From positions 1-33,474 of the forward strand of contig CAMBRK010000049.1 in NCBI GenBank assembly GCA_945870185.1: 33,474 nucleotides of DNA. Reading direction: 5' to 3'. The notes beneath the pieces are model-generated. The model was not told where the DNA came from, did not search any database, and was given only the letters and a program-made list of their open reading frames with translations. Below are positions 1 to 8,070 of the stretch, one piece after another. The stretch comes from Aureispira sp. CCB-QB1 (lineage in GTDB: Bacteria > Bacteroidota > Bacteroidia > Chitinophagales > Saprospiraceae). The translations under genes were made by a program, and so were the position numbers. Each line of letters starts with the position of its first letter. Positions within the stretch are counted from its first letter, which is position 1.

Positions 1-57
1 GCCCACACATCATATAAAATCGAATTAAGAGGAGATAGTTTAAGAAAAAATCGGTAA
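1..57 (+). CDS. istB: IstB-like ATPase of IS21 element, C-terminal fragment
   Basis: Only the last 18 codons are in the window. They read AHTSYKIELRGDSLRKNR and stop at TAA (55-57). The pattern (H)xxxxIELxGxSxRK is what I recall as the conserved C-terminus of IS21 IstB helper ATPases. The fragment lies directly upstream of IS21-type subterminal repeats, which supports the call. The rest of the gene and its partner istA would lie to the left of the window. Confidence 0.6.
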   Translation, partial: AHTSYKIELRGDSLRKNR

Positions 58-145
58 TTTTGTCACTCCTAAGCGGCATAAACCACCAAATCATCTGGGG
101 GGTCAATATGTCCAGAATAGGGGGTCAGTTTAAACAGAATATCCA
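1..145 (+). mobile_element. Right end of an IS21-family insertion sequence
   Basis: The left edge holds the 3' end of an IS21-like element. It contains the last codons of an IstB-like ATPase (to 57), then a non-coding end with two near-identical 22-23 bp direct repeats at 97-119 and 120-141. Both begin with a G run plus GTCA and end in CAGAATA. Repeated GGGGTCA-type subterminal blocks that finish in a TATCCA-like tip are, as I recall, usual for Bacteroidota IS21 elements. I place the tip near 145 by that pattern; the exact base and the target-site duplication cannot be confirmed here because the other end lies outside. The element runs into the 3' part of an SdpA-like gene. Confidence 0.6.
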
Positions 146-453
146 ATTGAACTTAGTTCATAGGTGAGAAATGACATCCTTCTGTCAAGTCCCAAAATAT
201 TCTCAAGTTCTGAATGATTCGTTTTTTGCCTTTCAATACACCCAATATTATTCACTTTATAAAGAATATACTGAGCTTCGATGGGTTTTCTTGTAAAAAA
301 AGCCCACCCTTGAGGAACAAAAAACTGACTAATTGTAATATTTTTAAATTTGTATTTAATTATTGTGCTAGGAATGGAAGAAAAATAGACAATAATAAAA
401 ATCATTAATAAAAGTGAGATTGTAAAAATAGTTTTGATTGTGTATTTACCCAT
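130..453 (-). pseudogene. sdpA: SdpA-like protein of an SDP-type killing-factor system, truncated by IS21
   Basis: The product begins MGKYTIKT and has one hydrophobic segment (residues about 5-25). It then carries the block PQGWAFFTRKP, which matches the hallmark PQGWxFFTxxP motif of the SdpA family. In Bacillus subtilis SdpA and SdpB are needed to mature the SDP toxin. I chose the ATG at 453; an in-frame TTG at 477 would add eight residues. The reading frame ends at 130 inside IS21 terminal sequence, so the last four or five codons come from the element. The protein stops at about 107 residues against roughly 150 for family members, so the C-terminal third is lost. It lies 150 bp downstream of the SdpC-like gene on the same strand. 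Any sdpB would be beyond the IS element, outside the window. Confidence 0.65.
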
Positions 454-602
454 AACAATTATATTATTACATTGCAATATTTGACTTAACTTTACATAAA
501 GAATACAGCACTAATTTAAATTTTGAACAATTTCAATTAGGTCAAATTAATATTTTGACATCAAAACCCTAATGCATTAGCTTATTCTTTTAAAATAAAT
601 AT

Positions 603-1487
603 TTAATTAGTGTTGTATGCAGATATAATATCAGATATTAATAATTGATATTCATAAATTGAATTGTTAATATTTCTTTCCTTAATTTCCTTATATTTTG
701 TATCTTTTGGATCCATCGTACCTCCACTTCCAGCAACATTTTGCCCATTAAACCATTTCTTCCACTCCCAAGATGTAATTTTTGGCCCAACATAATCTTT
801 TGCATAGTATACTTTTACCGCAACAGCTACTGCAAGACTTGCAGCAACAGCTGCATTAGCTGTTACTGCAACTGTATTATGAACAGCTGCAGCTGCATAG
901 CAAGTTACAGCAACTGCTGTACACCAAAATGCATTTTCTGACTCTACCAATTCCAATCCATTCAACAATTCTGCATTTTTAGTTCTATAAGCATCAGATA
1001 GTAAATTTAAATTAATAGTACTATCCGGGTTTATAAATTGCGAATTTTCTAATCCTTCCCCTATTTCTTCAAGCATCGTGTAATATTCTGGTGCTATTAA
1101 AAGCATATTTTCAAAACTCCAAATTGAAACATATCCAAGAAGCTCTGATAGTTTCTCAGGATCTTCAGTTTTTAAAGCAATTTCTAATTCATTAAAAAAA
1201 TTAGGGTTTTTACAATCAATAATATTTTTTAATTTTAAAAATTTCAGATCAAGTTCAGGAGAATTAAGAGCAATGCTACTATTAAAATTACTATTAATTA
1301 AGTTTAATTTTTCAGTTAAAGGTCCATATCCTAAAAATATAAACTTAACGACATCTTGTGAGCTAAGATTATTGGTCCGACTTTGAGTAGTTAGAGAATT
1401 TGAGTCAGAAATTACTAAAGATTCGTTACATGAATGAAAAGTAAAAATAGTAATAAATAAAATTAATGAAAAAGTTAAAGTTCGCAT
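603..1487 (-). CDS. sdpC: SdpC-like antimicrobial peptide precursor (lipoprotein-type signal)
   Basis: This is a 294-residue precursor. It starts with a signal peptide and a lipobox (FHSC, Cys20). An F-x-F-x-G-x-G segment follows near residues 48-55, then an acidic helical region including FFNELEIALKTEDPEKLSEL. A strongly hydrophobic Ala/Val-rich segment spans residues 187-230 and opens with two cysteines (C189, C196). This architecture parallels B. subtilis SdpC, where a hydrophobic toxin of about 42 residues with a short-range Cys pair is cut from the middle of the precursor after an N-terminal helical domain. The SdpA-like neighbour on the same strand strengthens the call. Differences from Bacillus are the longer precursor, the lipobox and a hydrophilic tail of about 60 residues after the toxin segment. 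Processing sites and activity are inference. Confidence 0.65.
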   Translation of the reverse strand: MRTLTFSLILFITIFTFHSCNESLVISDSNSLTTQSRTNNLSSQDVVKFIFLGYGPLTEKLNLINSNFNSSIALNSPELDLKFLKLKNIIDCKNPNFFNELEIALKTEDPEKLSELLGYVSIWSFENMLLIAPEYYTMLEEIGEGLENSQFINPDSTINLNLLSDAYRTKNAELLNGLELVESENAFWCTAVAVTCYAAAAVHNTVAVTANAAVAASLAVAVAVKVYYAKDYVGPKITSWEWKKWFNGQNVAGSGGTMDPKDTKYKEIKERNINNSIYEYQLLISDIISAYNTN

Positions 1488-1527
1488 AATTTAAAGATTA
1501 AAGGTTTGTTAAATAATTAATTTTCAA

Positions 1528-1535
1528 CAAAAGTA
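1528..1535 (-). promoter_or_regulatory. Candidate -7 box for the SdpC-like gene
   Basis: The minus strand reads TACTTTTG, an exact match to the Bacteroidota -7 consensus TANNTTTG, about 40 nt upstream of the ATG at 1487. I see no clear -33 TTG at the usual 17-23 bp spacing. The intergenic region is shared with the divergent XRE gene. Confidence 0.35.
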
Positions 1536-1601
1536 ACACTAAAAATAGGAAAAGATTAAAAAATATTTGATAAAATCTTCCATTTTTTGATAGTTATTAT
1601 A

Positions 1602-1609
1602 TAATTTTG
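1602..1609 (+). promoter_or_regulatory. Candidate -7 box for the XRE regulator
   Basis: TAATTTTG is an exact TANNTTTG match 28 nt upstream of the ATG at 1638. No well-spaced -33 element is evident, so the call rests on the -7 element only. Confidence 0.35.
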
Positions 1610-1637
1610 CATTCCAAGTATAAAACAAGATAGAATT

Positions 1638-1865
1638 ATGAACAGAAATGATTTAATAGTTTCCAAATTAAAACAAATAAGATTATCAAAAAATATTTTA
1701 CAAAAGTACGTTGCAAAGGAGTTAAATTTAAGTGAAAATAGTTATAGTAGAATTGAAAATGGAAACACTAAGTTAACTATTGATAACCTTTATAAAATTT
1801 GCAATATCCTGAATTGTAAAATCGAAGATGTTCTAGAGATTGAAAAAAAATGTAATTACAAATAA
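1638..1865 (+). CDS. XRE-family HTH transcriptional regulator, probably cut short by a frameshift
   Basis: The 75-residue product is a single Cro/C1-type helix-turn-helix domain. It contains LRLSKN-like helix 1, QKYVAKELNLSENSYSRIE as the HTH pair, and the usual NGNTKLTIDNLYKICNIL tail. Small Bacteroidota XRE proteins of this type often carry an extra C-terminal segment after the HTH. Here such a segment is found in the +1 frame, following an A8 run at 1843-1850 (see next entry). The gene is divergent from the SdpC-like gene with a 150-bp shared upstream region, so it could regulate the toxin; that is inference. It is not the ArsR-type SdpR known from Bacillus. Confidence 0.75.
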   Translation: MNRNDLIVSKLKQIRLSKNILQKYVAKELNLSENSYSRIENGNTKLTIDNLYKICNILNCKIEDVLEIEKKCNYK

Positions 1866-1983
1866 TAACTCTAATGTTGTGCTGAGTCAAATTAATGAAG
1901 GTTCTTATCATATAACATTGTCAACATCTGATTTTGTACAAATAAAAGATATTATAGAGTCTAAGTTGAAAAATGAAAACTAA
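1840..1983 (+). other. Out-of-frame C-terminal segment of the XRE regulator
   Basis: The frame one base ahead of the regulator is open from 1837 to a TAA at 1981-1983. After the A run it encodes NNNSNVVLSQINEG and then an amphipathic stretch ending DIIESKLKNEN. The composition looks coding and would give a regulator of about 113 residues if joined at the A8 tract (1843-1850). No ATG start exists for it alone. Either the A8 tract carries a sequencing or real indel, or ribosomes slip there. I cannot tell which from one sequence. Confidence 0.4.
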
Positions 1984-2026
1984 AAATTAATTTAATACAA
2001 CAATCCTAAGAAGTACCTTTAGTGAT

Positions 2027-4324
2027 ATGTTTGAAGTAAAAAAATTAATTACTCAAATTATTATAGCCTCAATACTTATATTTGTTCTCACCATACCCAC
2101 TCCTGATTTTAAACCCGCTTACAGCAATCAGATGTATAGCGCTGAAAACGTATTGCTTGCAGCTACTGTTTCCAAAGAGCAGCAGTGGTGTTTCCCCATG
2201 GATGAGGCCATACCTGAAGCCTTGAAATCGGCTATTGTCATCTATGAAGACGAATACTTTGCTTATCATCCTGGATTAAATCCGTTTTCAATAATGAAAG
2301 CGGCATATACCAACCTAAAATCAGGAAAAGTTAAAAGAGGTGCCAGCACGATTCCCATGCAAGTCATGCGTATGAAAAATAAAAACGCATCTCGAAATTG
2401 GTTCAATAAAATGCGGGAAGCCTTGGCAGCTGTAAAGTACAGTCTTTTTCACCGAGATGATACTATACTCAAAGAATGGTGCGAAATGGCTCCATTTGGT
2501 GGAAATACTATAGGCGTCAAAGCGGCGGCACTTCGGTATTTTAACCGACCATTGGACAAATTATCTTGGGCAGAATATGCTTTGCTAGCCGTCATGCCCA
2601 ATGGACCATCTACGGCCAATCTGACTAAAAACAGGATGAAACTGCTTCAAAAAAGGAATTTCTTACTTCTTAAACTGAATAAAAAAGGATATATCAATGA
2701 CACTGACTTAGAATTATACTTGGGAGAAGATATACCTACACACACCGCTGATATACCCCAAAATGCATATCACCTACTGCTTTATCTATCCAAAAAATAT
2801 CCTGATCAAAAGGTTTTTAAATCTACCCTATCTCACACTTTGCAGGAAAAAACAAGCGAAATGTTACAAACGGAAGCTACCTTTTTGCAAATGGACGATA
2901 TCAACAATATGGCGGCGGTTGTTATAGATATTTCCAATAATAGTTTGGTAGCCTACCATGGAAATATCAAAAACAAAAATGGGAAGTTTTCTTACGTAGA
3001 TATCGGACAGGCGCCTAGAAGTTATGGTAGCTTGCTCAAACCACTTTTGTATGCCCACGTATTGGAGTCGGGATTGCTGCTTCCCCATGAATTGGTCGCA
3101 GATATTCCTACATCCATTGGTGATTTTCAACCCGAAAACTTTGATAAAAAATATCGTGGAGCCGTACCTTTTACTGACATTTTGCTCAAGTCTCTCAATG
3201 TGCCTGCCGTGAGGGTACTCAATACTGTGGGTTTACAAAGTTATTATGAGATGATCCAAAAACTCCAATTAGCCTATTTAAATCGCGGTCAGGATCATTA
3301 TGGATTGAGTATCATATTGGGTGGTGGAGAATCCTCACTTTGGGATATGTGCAGGCTTTACAAAGGTTTTGCACAAAACTATAAAGGGATCACCCATCCT
3401 TACAGTGAAGTTAAGGTTTTGGCTGATACACCATCATCAGTAGCTACTTCTTTTAGTTTTAATGGGTATACTATCGATCATTTGGTCAATACTATGGCAG
3501 ATGTCACACGCCCACGAGAAGAGAAATCATGGGATTATTACGGCACAACCAATAAAGTAGCTTGGAAGACAGGCACCAGTTTTGGGCATAAAGATGCCTG
3601 GAGTATCGGATTTAATGGGAAGTATCTGGTCGGTATTTGGATAGGAAATGAAGGTGGAGAAGGTCGTTTTGATCTGACAGGTATCAGTAAGGCTGCACCC
3701 GTGATGTTCAAAATGTTTAATGCACTACCAGACAATGCTTGGTTTGGCACCAAACCTGTATATTCCAGAAAAGAAATCATAAGTATTTGCAGAGAATCTG
3801 GAAAACTGGCCGGTGCCTTGTGCAAGCACATTAAAAATCTAAATGTAGAACACCTATCCATGCGTTTTAACCCTTGTACATATCACAAAGTGGTCATGAC
3901 CGACGATGCAGGAATGCAACTTTCTGAAAAATGCGCTACTTTCATGAAAAAACAGGATACTATGTTTGTTTTGCCTTCTCATATGGAATATTATTACGCA
4001 GCTGCGGACTTAAACTACAAGGTATTACCGGCTTATCGACAGGATTGTTATGATGATGATAAGGCTTTAAATATCGTTTATCCCAGTGATGGTATTCGAA
4101 TTTTTATACCTAAAACAGGAGAAAACAACCAAAACAATATCATACTTAAGGCATATCACAGGGATAAAGCAGCCACACTGTATTGGATAGTCAATGATAA
4201 ATATATAGGTACGACCACAAAAGGAAAACATGAAATTTTATTTACCGGAGCCAAAGGCTACTATCAGCTCAGTATATCTGACCAAAATGGAAATTTTGAC
4301 CAAATAAGTTTTGAAGTGATTTAG
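2027..4324 (+). CDS. pbpC: Penicillin-binding protein 1C (bifunctional peptidoglycan synthase)
   Basis: The 765-residue class A PBP polymerises and cross-links peptidoglycan at the outer face of the inner membrane. A single N-terminal membrane segment (residues 7-24) is followed by a GT51 glycosyltransferase domain with YEDEYFAYHPG (73-83) and RGASTIPMQ (104-112). The transpeptidase domain carries the catalytic SLLK (S335-K338), SLN (389-391) and KTGTS (514-518). The C-terminal part (about 685-765) is an Ig-like PBP1C tail. All catalytic motifs are intact. PbpC is often encoded beside an alpha-2-macroglobulin-like protein, but none is next to it here. The start is an ATG 43 bp after the XRE-associated frame; a 62-bp gap separates it from fhs, so co-transcription is possible. 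Confidence 0.95.
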   Translation: MFEVKKLITQIIIASILIFVLTIPTPDFKPAYSNQMYSAENVLLAATVSKEQQWCFPMDEAIPEALKSAIVIYEDEYFAYHPGLNPFSIMKAAYTNLKSGKVKRGASTIPMQVMRMKNKNASRNWFNKMREALAAVKYSLFHRDDTILKEWCEMAPFGGNTIGVKAAALRYFNRPLDKLSWAEYALLAVMPNGPSTANLTKNRMKLLQKRNFLLLKLNKKGYINDTDLELYLGEDIPTHTADIPQNAYHLLLYLSKKYPDQKVFKSTLSHTLQEKTSEMLQTEATFLQMDDINNMAAVVIDISNNSLVAYHGNIKNKNGKFSYVDIGQAPRSYGSLLKPLLYAHVLESGLLLPHELVADIPTSIGDFQPENFDKKYRGAVPFTDILLKSLNVPAVRVLNTVGLQSYYEMIQKLQLAYLNRGQDHYGLSIILGGGESSLWDMCRLYKGFAQNYKGITHPYSEVKVLADTPSSVATSFSFNGYTIDHLVNTMADVTRPREEKSWDYYGTTNKVAWKTGTSFGHKDAWSIGFNGKYLVGIWIGNEGGEGRFDLTGISKAAPVMFKMFNALPDNAWFGTKPVYSRKEIISICRESGKLAGALCKHIKNLNVEHLSMRFNPCTYHKVVMTDDAGMQLSEKCATFMKKQDTMFVLPSHMEYYYAAADLNYKVLPAYRQDCYDDDKALNIVYPSDGIRIFIPKTGENNQNNIILKAYHRDKAATLYWIVNDKYIGTTTKGKHEILFTGAKGYYQLSISDQNGNFDQISFEVI

Positions 4325-4386
4325 TGAAAAAAATTAGCACATTATGGGTATTATTTCCATATTTGCATTCCTAATTAAATAAAAAT

Positions 4387-6060
4387 ATGGCAAATTTTCC
4401 TAGCGATATAGAAATCGCACAAAACGCAGACATAAAACACATAAGGCACATAGCTGCTAAGCTCAATATTGCAGAAGATGATCTGGAATATTATGGTAAG
4501 TACAAGGCCAAACTGCCTTTATCCTTACAAAGTCCCCATCCTAAAGGGAAGCTCATCCTGGTCACTGCCTTATCACCTACTAAGTATGGCGAAGGCAAAA
4601 CGACCATGACTATTGGGCTTTCAGATGGTCTCAATTACAATGGTTATAAATCTATAGCTGTGCTAAGAGAGCCATCACTAGGTCCCGTATTTGGTGTCAA
4701 AGGTGGTGCGGCAGGTGGTGGCTACTCACAGGTGATACCGATGGAAGACATCAATCTTCACTTTACGGGAGATTTTTCGGCTATCGAGAAAGCCAATAAT
4801 CTACTCTCTGCTTTGATAGACAACAATATCCAAAACAAACAATATAGTCTCAATATAGATCCGCGAACGGTAGCTTGGAAACGAGTAATGGATATGAACG
4901 ACCGATCACTACGTCAGATCATCATAGGTCTGGGAGGCAAAGCCAACGGAATCATGCGAGAAGATGGCTTCAATATCACGCCGGCATCTGAAGTTATGGC
5001 CATTCTCTGTTTGTCCAATGATATGGCAGATCTCAAAAGGAGACTGGGCAACATTTTTATCGGCCAAACATACGATGGTAAACCTGTTTTTGCCCGAGAT
5101 CTTAAAGCTGTAGGCGCTATGGCAGTATTGCTAAAAGATGCAATCAAACCCAATCTAGTGCAATCTTTGGATGGCAATGCAGCAATCCTGCACGGCGGTC
5201 CATTTGCGAGTATAGCCCAAGGGACCAATACGGTCATTGCAACCAGAATGGGCCTCAGTTTGGGCGATTATGTGGTCACAGAAGCTGGCTTTGGTGCAGA
5301 TTTGGGTGCAGAGAAGTTCTTGCATATCAAATGTGTGATGGCTGGATTAAAGCCTGATGCAGCTGTAATTGTTGCCAATGTCAGAGCTTTAAAACATCAT
5401 GGTGGTATAGATAAAGATAGCCTTACATTACCCAATCCTGAAGCCGTAAGAAAAGGATATTGCAATCTCGAAAAGCATATAGAAAATATTCAAAAATTAG
5501 GTTTAAATCCCGTAGTTGCTATCAATGCATTTCCGGCAGATACCCAAGAAGAATACGAAATCATACAATCTCTTTGTGCTGCTCAAGGTGTCAAAGCCAT
5601 CGTAAGTACTGCATTTGCTCATGGTGGCAAAGGATCGTCTGAGCTGGCTAAAGCTGTGGTAGAAAGCATAGAAAGTGGCCAAAACAACTTCAAACCATTG
5701 TATCAACTATCTGACAGTATAGAGCACAAAATCAAGACAATCGCCACTGAAATATATGGTGCTGATGGGATAGAATTTTCATCCAAAGCCAAATCTCAAC
5801 TCCATCAAATCACCAAACTGGGCTTTAATGAATTTCCGGTGTGTATGGTAAAAACACCGGCCAGTTTTTCTGATGACGAGAAAAAAATAGGTCGTCCCAC
5901 AGGCTTCAAGATTACGGTCAGGGAATTTGAATATTCAGCCGGAGCAGGATTTGTGATACCATTATTGGGTGATGTGATGCGTATGCCAGGACTTCCTGCA
6001 GTACCGAGTGCCGAGCATATCGATATTGATGAAGATGGCAAGGTGACAGGATTGTTTTAA
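4387..6060 (+). CDS. fhs: Formate-tetrahydrofolate ligase
   Basis: The enzyme makes 10-formyl-tetrahydrofolate from formate, THF and ATP in the cytoplasm, feeding purine synthesis and formyl-Met-tRNA. The 557 residues match the family's usual length. The P-loop TPTKYGEGKTT lies at residues 63-73, preceded by the LVTAL strand. The REPSLGPVFGVKGGAAGGG block and the FTGDFSAIEKANNLLSA block are typical of the family. A CATATTTG element at 4358-4365 is one mismatch from the -7 consensus and may give fhs its own promoter. A strong terminator follows immediately. No truncation or missing motif is seen. Confidence 0.97.
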   Translation: MANFPSDIEIAQNADIKHIRHIAAKLNIAEDDLEYYGKYKAKLPLSLQSPHPKGKLILVTALSPTKYGEGKTTMTIGLSDGLNYNGYKSIAVLREPSLGPVFGVKGGAAGGGYSQVIPMEDINLHFTGDFSAIEKANNLLSALIDNNIQNKQYSLNIDPRTVAWKRVMDMNDRSLRQIIIGLGGKANGIMREDGFNITPASEVMAILCLSNDMADLKRRLGNIFIGQTYDGKPVFARDLKAVGAMAVLLKDAIKPNLVQSLDGNAAILHGGPFASIAQGTNTVIATRMGLSLGDYVVTEAGFGADLGAEKFLHIKCVMAGLKPDAAVIVANVRALKHHGGIDKDSLTLPNPEAVRKGYCNLEKHIENIQKLGLNPVVAINAFPADTQEEYEIIQSLCAAQGVKAIVSTAFAHGGKGSSELAKAVVESIESGQNNFKPLYQLSDSIEHKIKTIATEIYGADGIEFSSKAKSQLHQITKLGFNEFPVCMVKTPASFSDDEKKIGRPTGFKITVREFEYSAGAGFVIPLLGDVMRMPGLPAVPSAEHIDIDEDGKVTGLF

Positions 6061-6068
6061 AAAAGTTA

Positions 6069-6108
6069 AAAAAGGGTTCCTGGTAAGTAAAAACCAAGAA
6101 CCCTTTTT
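6069..6108. terminator. Bidirectional intrinsic terminator between fhs and the secreted-protein genes
   Basis: The arms AAAAAGGGTTC (6069-6079) and GAACCCTTTTT (6098-6108) are perfectly complementary, and the stem extends inward by TGG/CCA after one mismatch. A run on one side and T run on the other suit termination from both strands, ending fhs and the convergent minus-strand genes. Confidence 0.85.
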
Positions 6109-6451
6109 GTGACTTGTTCTTTATCTTGATAGTGTACTATATCTTGACAAATGTCTTTGGATTTATATGATCTCCACTAATGATATACATTCCTGATGGC
6201 CAAGCACTGACATCTATGGTATGCTTATCGGTGTTGTGGGTGGATATATTTTCCATCACAGTGCCTAAAAGATTTCTGATCTCAAGGTGTTTCGTATTGG
6301 ACGAATGTACTGTAATATGGATGACATTTTCAGATGGGTTAGGATAAACATCCATGTTACCTTTTATCTGATGGGCATCTGATGTGCCGCTGACCAATCC
6401 CAACGACTCCAAGCTAAAGGCCATGATGGAATTTGCTTTAGATGGGTAATC
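6105..6451. repeat. Long direct repeat, copy 1 (3' end of secreted-protein gene plus downstream DNA)
   Basis: This segment matches 7724-8070 at a constant offset of 1619 bp, with only about five mismatches by eye. It covers the C-terminal coding part of the secreted protein and about 30 bp beyond its stop. The identity stops abruptly at 6451. The sharp edges and near identity suggest recent duplication or gene conversion. Confidence 0.85.
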
Positions 6452-7699
6452 TAGAATTCTTTTACCGACTTGGTTTAATGCCCATGAACCTTCCTCAGTA
6501 TGAATAAGTAATAAGTTATCATATTTGGTAATATCCCAAATTAACATATATCTTAATGAGTCTTCTGAAATTAAACTTTTTACAAATTCAAACTGATTGT
6601 CTTCGATTATAACAATATCTTGTTTGTTGGATACTTTATCATAACCTATTATACCTATTGGTTTACCGTTTACAAATGTAAAGCTATTGTAGTGATACTC
6701 TACAGGCATTGCAACTTTACTCACCAACTTATCTCGATGATAAACAGAAATCACTTCATTGTCTGAATTAGGATTATGTGACCAAATTGTATTTTCTCCA
6801 TCAACATTCAATAACATAGCAAAATCAACTGTATTAAAATCTTCTAATACCCAAGATTCCAATATATTATTCAATGTAGCATCTTCGAAAATAGTAAAAA
6901 ACATCCTTTCATTTTTTTTATGATTTAGAAGTATATTATTGCCTTTTAATGATTGAACAAAAAAGCTTTTCAATCTTTCAGTAGTAAACGTATCTATTAA
7001 CCCATTTTGTCTGCCATATCGGTCCAATGGTACAGAAAGTATATATTGTGGATTGGTGAATACCTCATGATAGATACATCTATAGCCATCAGTATATGGG
7101 TCTTTTAAGATGTATTCTACCTTATTGACAAAGATAGGATTGGCTGTAAATTTTTTGGCCGTAGTATCTCCAGGCATAGTGGTCAGATATGTGCCCAACT
7201 GACCTGATGCATCAGAAAAACTTCTTTCGGTCATGGTCACGCCTATCCCAGCTATTGAAAAGGGAGGCCAAATGCCCAAAGTATCTTTTGATCTCCAAGA
7301 AAGCAATCTTACAGAGTCTTGCTCAAAGATAATACTCCTAGCTACTTCTGGACGATCTACTTCCTTGTGTCCATAGATGTACTTCCATTCTACATTACCA
7401 GTACTAATATCTCGCTTCTCGAGATAGGTGCCGGAGACATCACCTTTGTACGATGTTTGATATGAAGTATATAGATAGTTGTCTTTTATTTCTGGTTTGC
7501 ATCGCAGCGTAAAGTTTAATAAATTATATCCATTCCCTTCTTCATTATTTTCTGTGGTATCTATGATAGTATCATACCAAACAGGCTGAATATTGGTAAA
7601 CTTAATTGGTTCATAAGGTCTTACAGGCAAGTATTTTTCCTGACAAAATATAAATGTGGAAATCAAAATGAGCAAAAGGGTAAATATATGTTGTTTCAT
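6137..7699 (-). CDS. T9SS-exported protein, paralogue A (PQQ/propeller-like, with C-terminal sorting domain)
   Basis: The 520-residue product has a signal peptide (about residues 1-19). The N-terminal block has PYEPIKF, then GNGYNLL and TYLEKRDISTGNVEW. The latter resembles a PQQ or beta-propeller strand (xxDxxTGxxxW), so a repeat fold is likely but unproven. The C-terminal 75 residues form a type A T9SS sorting domain: MDVYPNPSENVIHI, a mid-strand, then GMYII and TFVKI at the end. It should cross the outer membrane and be anchored or released. It is a paralogue of the genes at 7756-9318, 29018-30625 and 31812-33434. It is the last gene of a minus-strand cluster, with 56 bp between it and the upstream paralogue. 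Its function is not recognised. Confidence 0.8.
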   Translation of the reverse strand: MKQHIFTLLLILISTFIFCQEKYLPVRPYEPIKFTNIQPVWYDTIIDTTENNEEGNGYNLLNFTLRCKPEIKDNYLYTSYQTSYKGDVSGTYLEKRDISTGNVEWKYIYGHKEVDRPEVARSIIFEQDSVRLLSWRSKDTLGIWPPFSIAGIGVTMTERSFSDASGQLGTYLTTMPGDTTAKKFTANPIFVNKVEYILKDPYTDGYRCIYHEVFTNPQYILSVPLDRYGRQNGLIDTFTTERLKSFFVQSLKGNNILLNHKKNERMFFTIFEDATLNNILESWVLEDFNTVDFAMLLNVDGENTIWSHNPNSDNEVISVYHRDKLVSKVAMPVEYHYNSFTFVNGKPIGIIGYDKVSNKQDIVIIEDNQFEFVKSLISEDSLRYMLIWDITKYDNLLLIHTEEGSWALNQVGKRILDYPSKANSIMAFSLESLGLVSGTSDAHQIKGNMDVYPNPSENVIHITVHSSNTKHLEIRNLLGTVMENISTHNTDKHTIDVSAWPSGMYIISGDHINPKTFVKI

Positions 7700-7723
7700 A
7701 ATAAAATATTTAATCAGAAGGAC

Positions 7724-8070
7724 TTTTGTGACTTGTTCTTTATCTTGATAGTGTACTATATCTTGACAAATGTCTTTGGATTTATATGATCTCCACTAAT
7801 GATATACATTCCTGATGGCCAAGCACTGACATCTATGGTATGCGTATCCGTGTTGTGGGTGGAAATATTTTCCATCACATTGCCTAAAAGATTTCTGATC
7901 TCAAGGTGTTTCGTATTGGACGAATGTACTGTAATATGGATTACATTTTCAGATGGGTTAGGATAAACATCCATGTTACCTTTTATCTGATGGGCATCTG
8001 ATGTGCCGCTGACCAATCCCAACGACTCCAAGCTAAAGGCCATGATGGAATTTGCTTTAGATGGGTAATC
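7724..8070. repeat. Long direct repeat, copy 2
   Basis: This is the partner of 6105-6451. It begins in the gap between the two paralogues (TTTTGTGACTTG) and ends at the same codon, after which the two genes diverge strongly. Confidence 0.85.

Noticed and set aside
214-408. Open frame on the plus strand opposite the SdpA-like gene
   Set aside because: It is a shadow of the minus-strand gene, which carries the recognisable SdpA motif.
741-941. Cys/Asn/Ser-rich 66-residue frame opposite the toxin segment
   Set aside because: Its composition is the antisense of the Ala/Val repeat of the SdpC-like gene; no start signal or homology.
4325-4386. Riboswitch upstream of fhs
   Set aside because: Only 62 bp are available and no THF-riboswitch-like fold or conserved block is seen.
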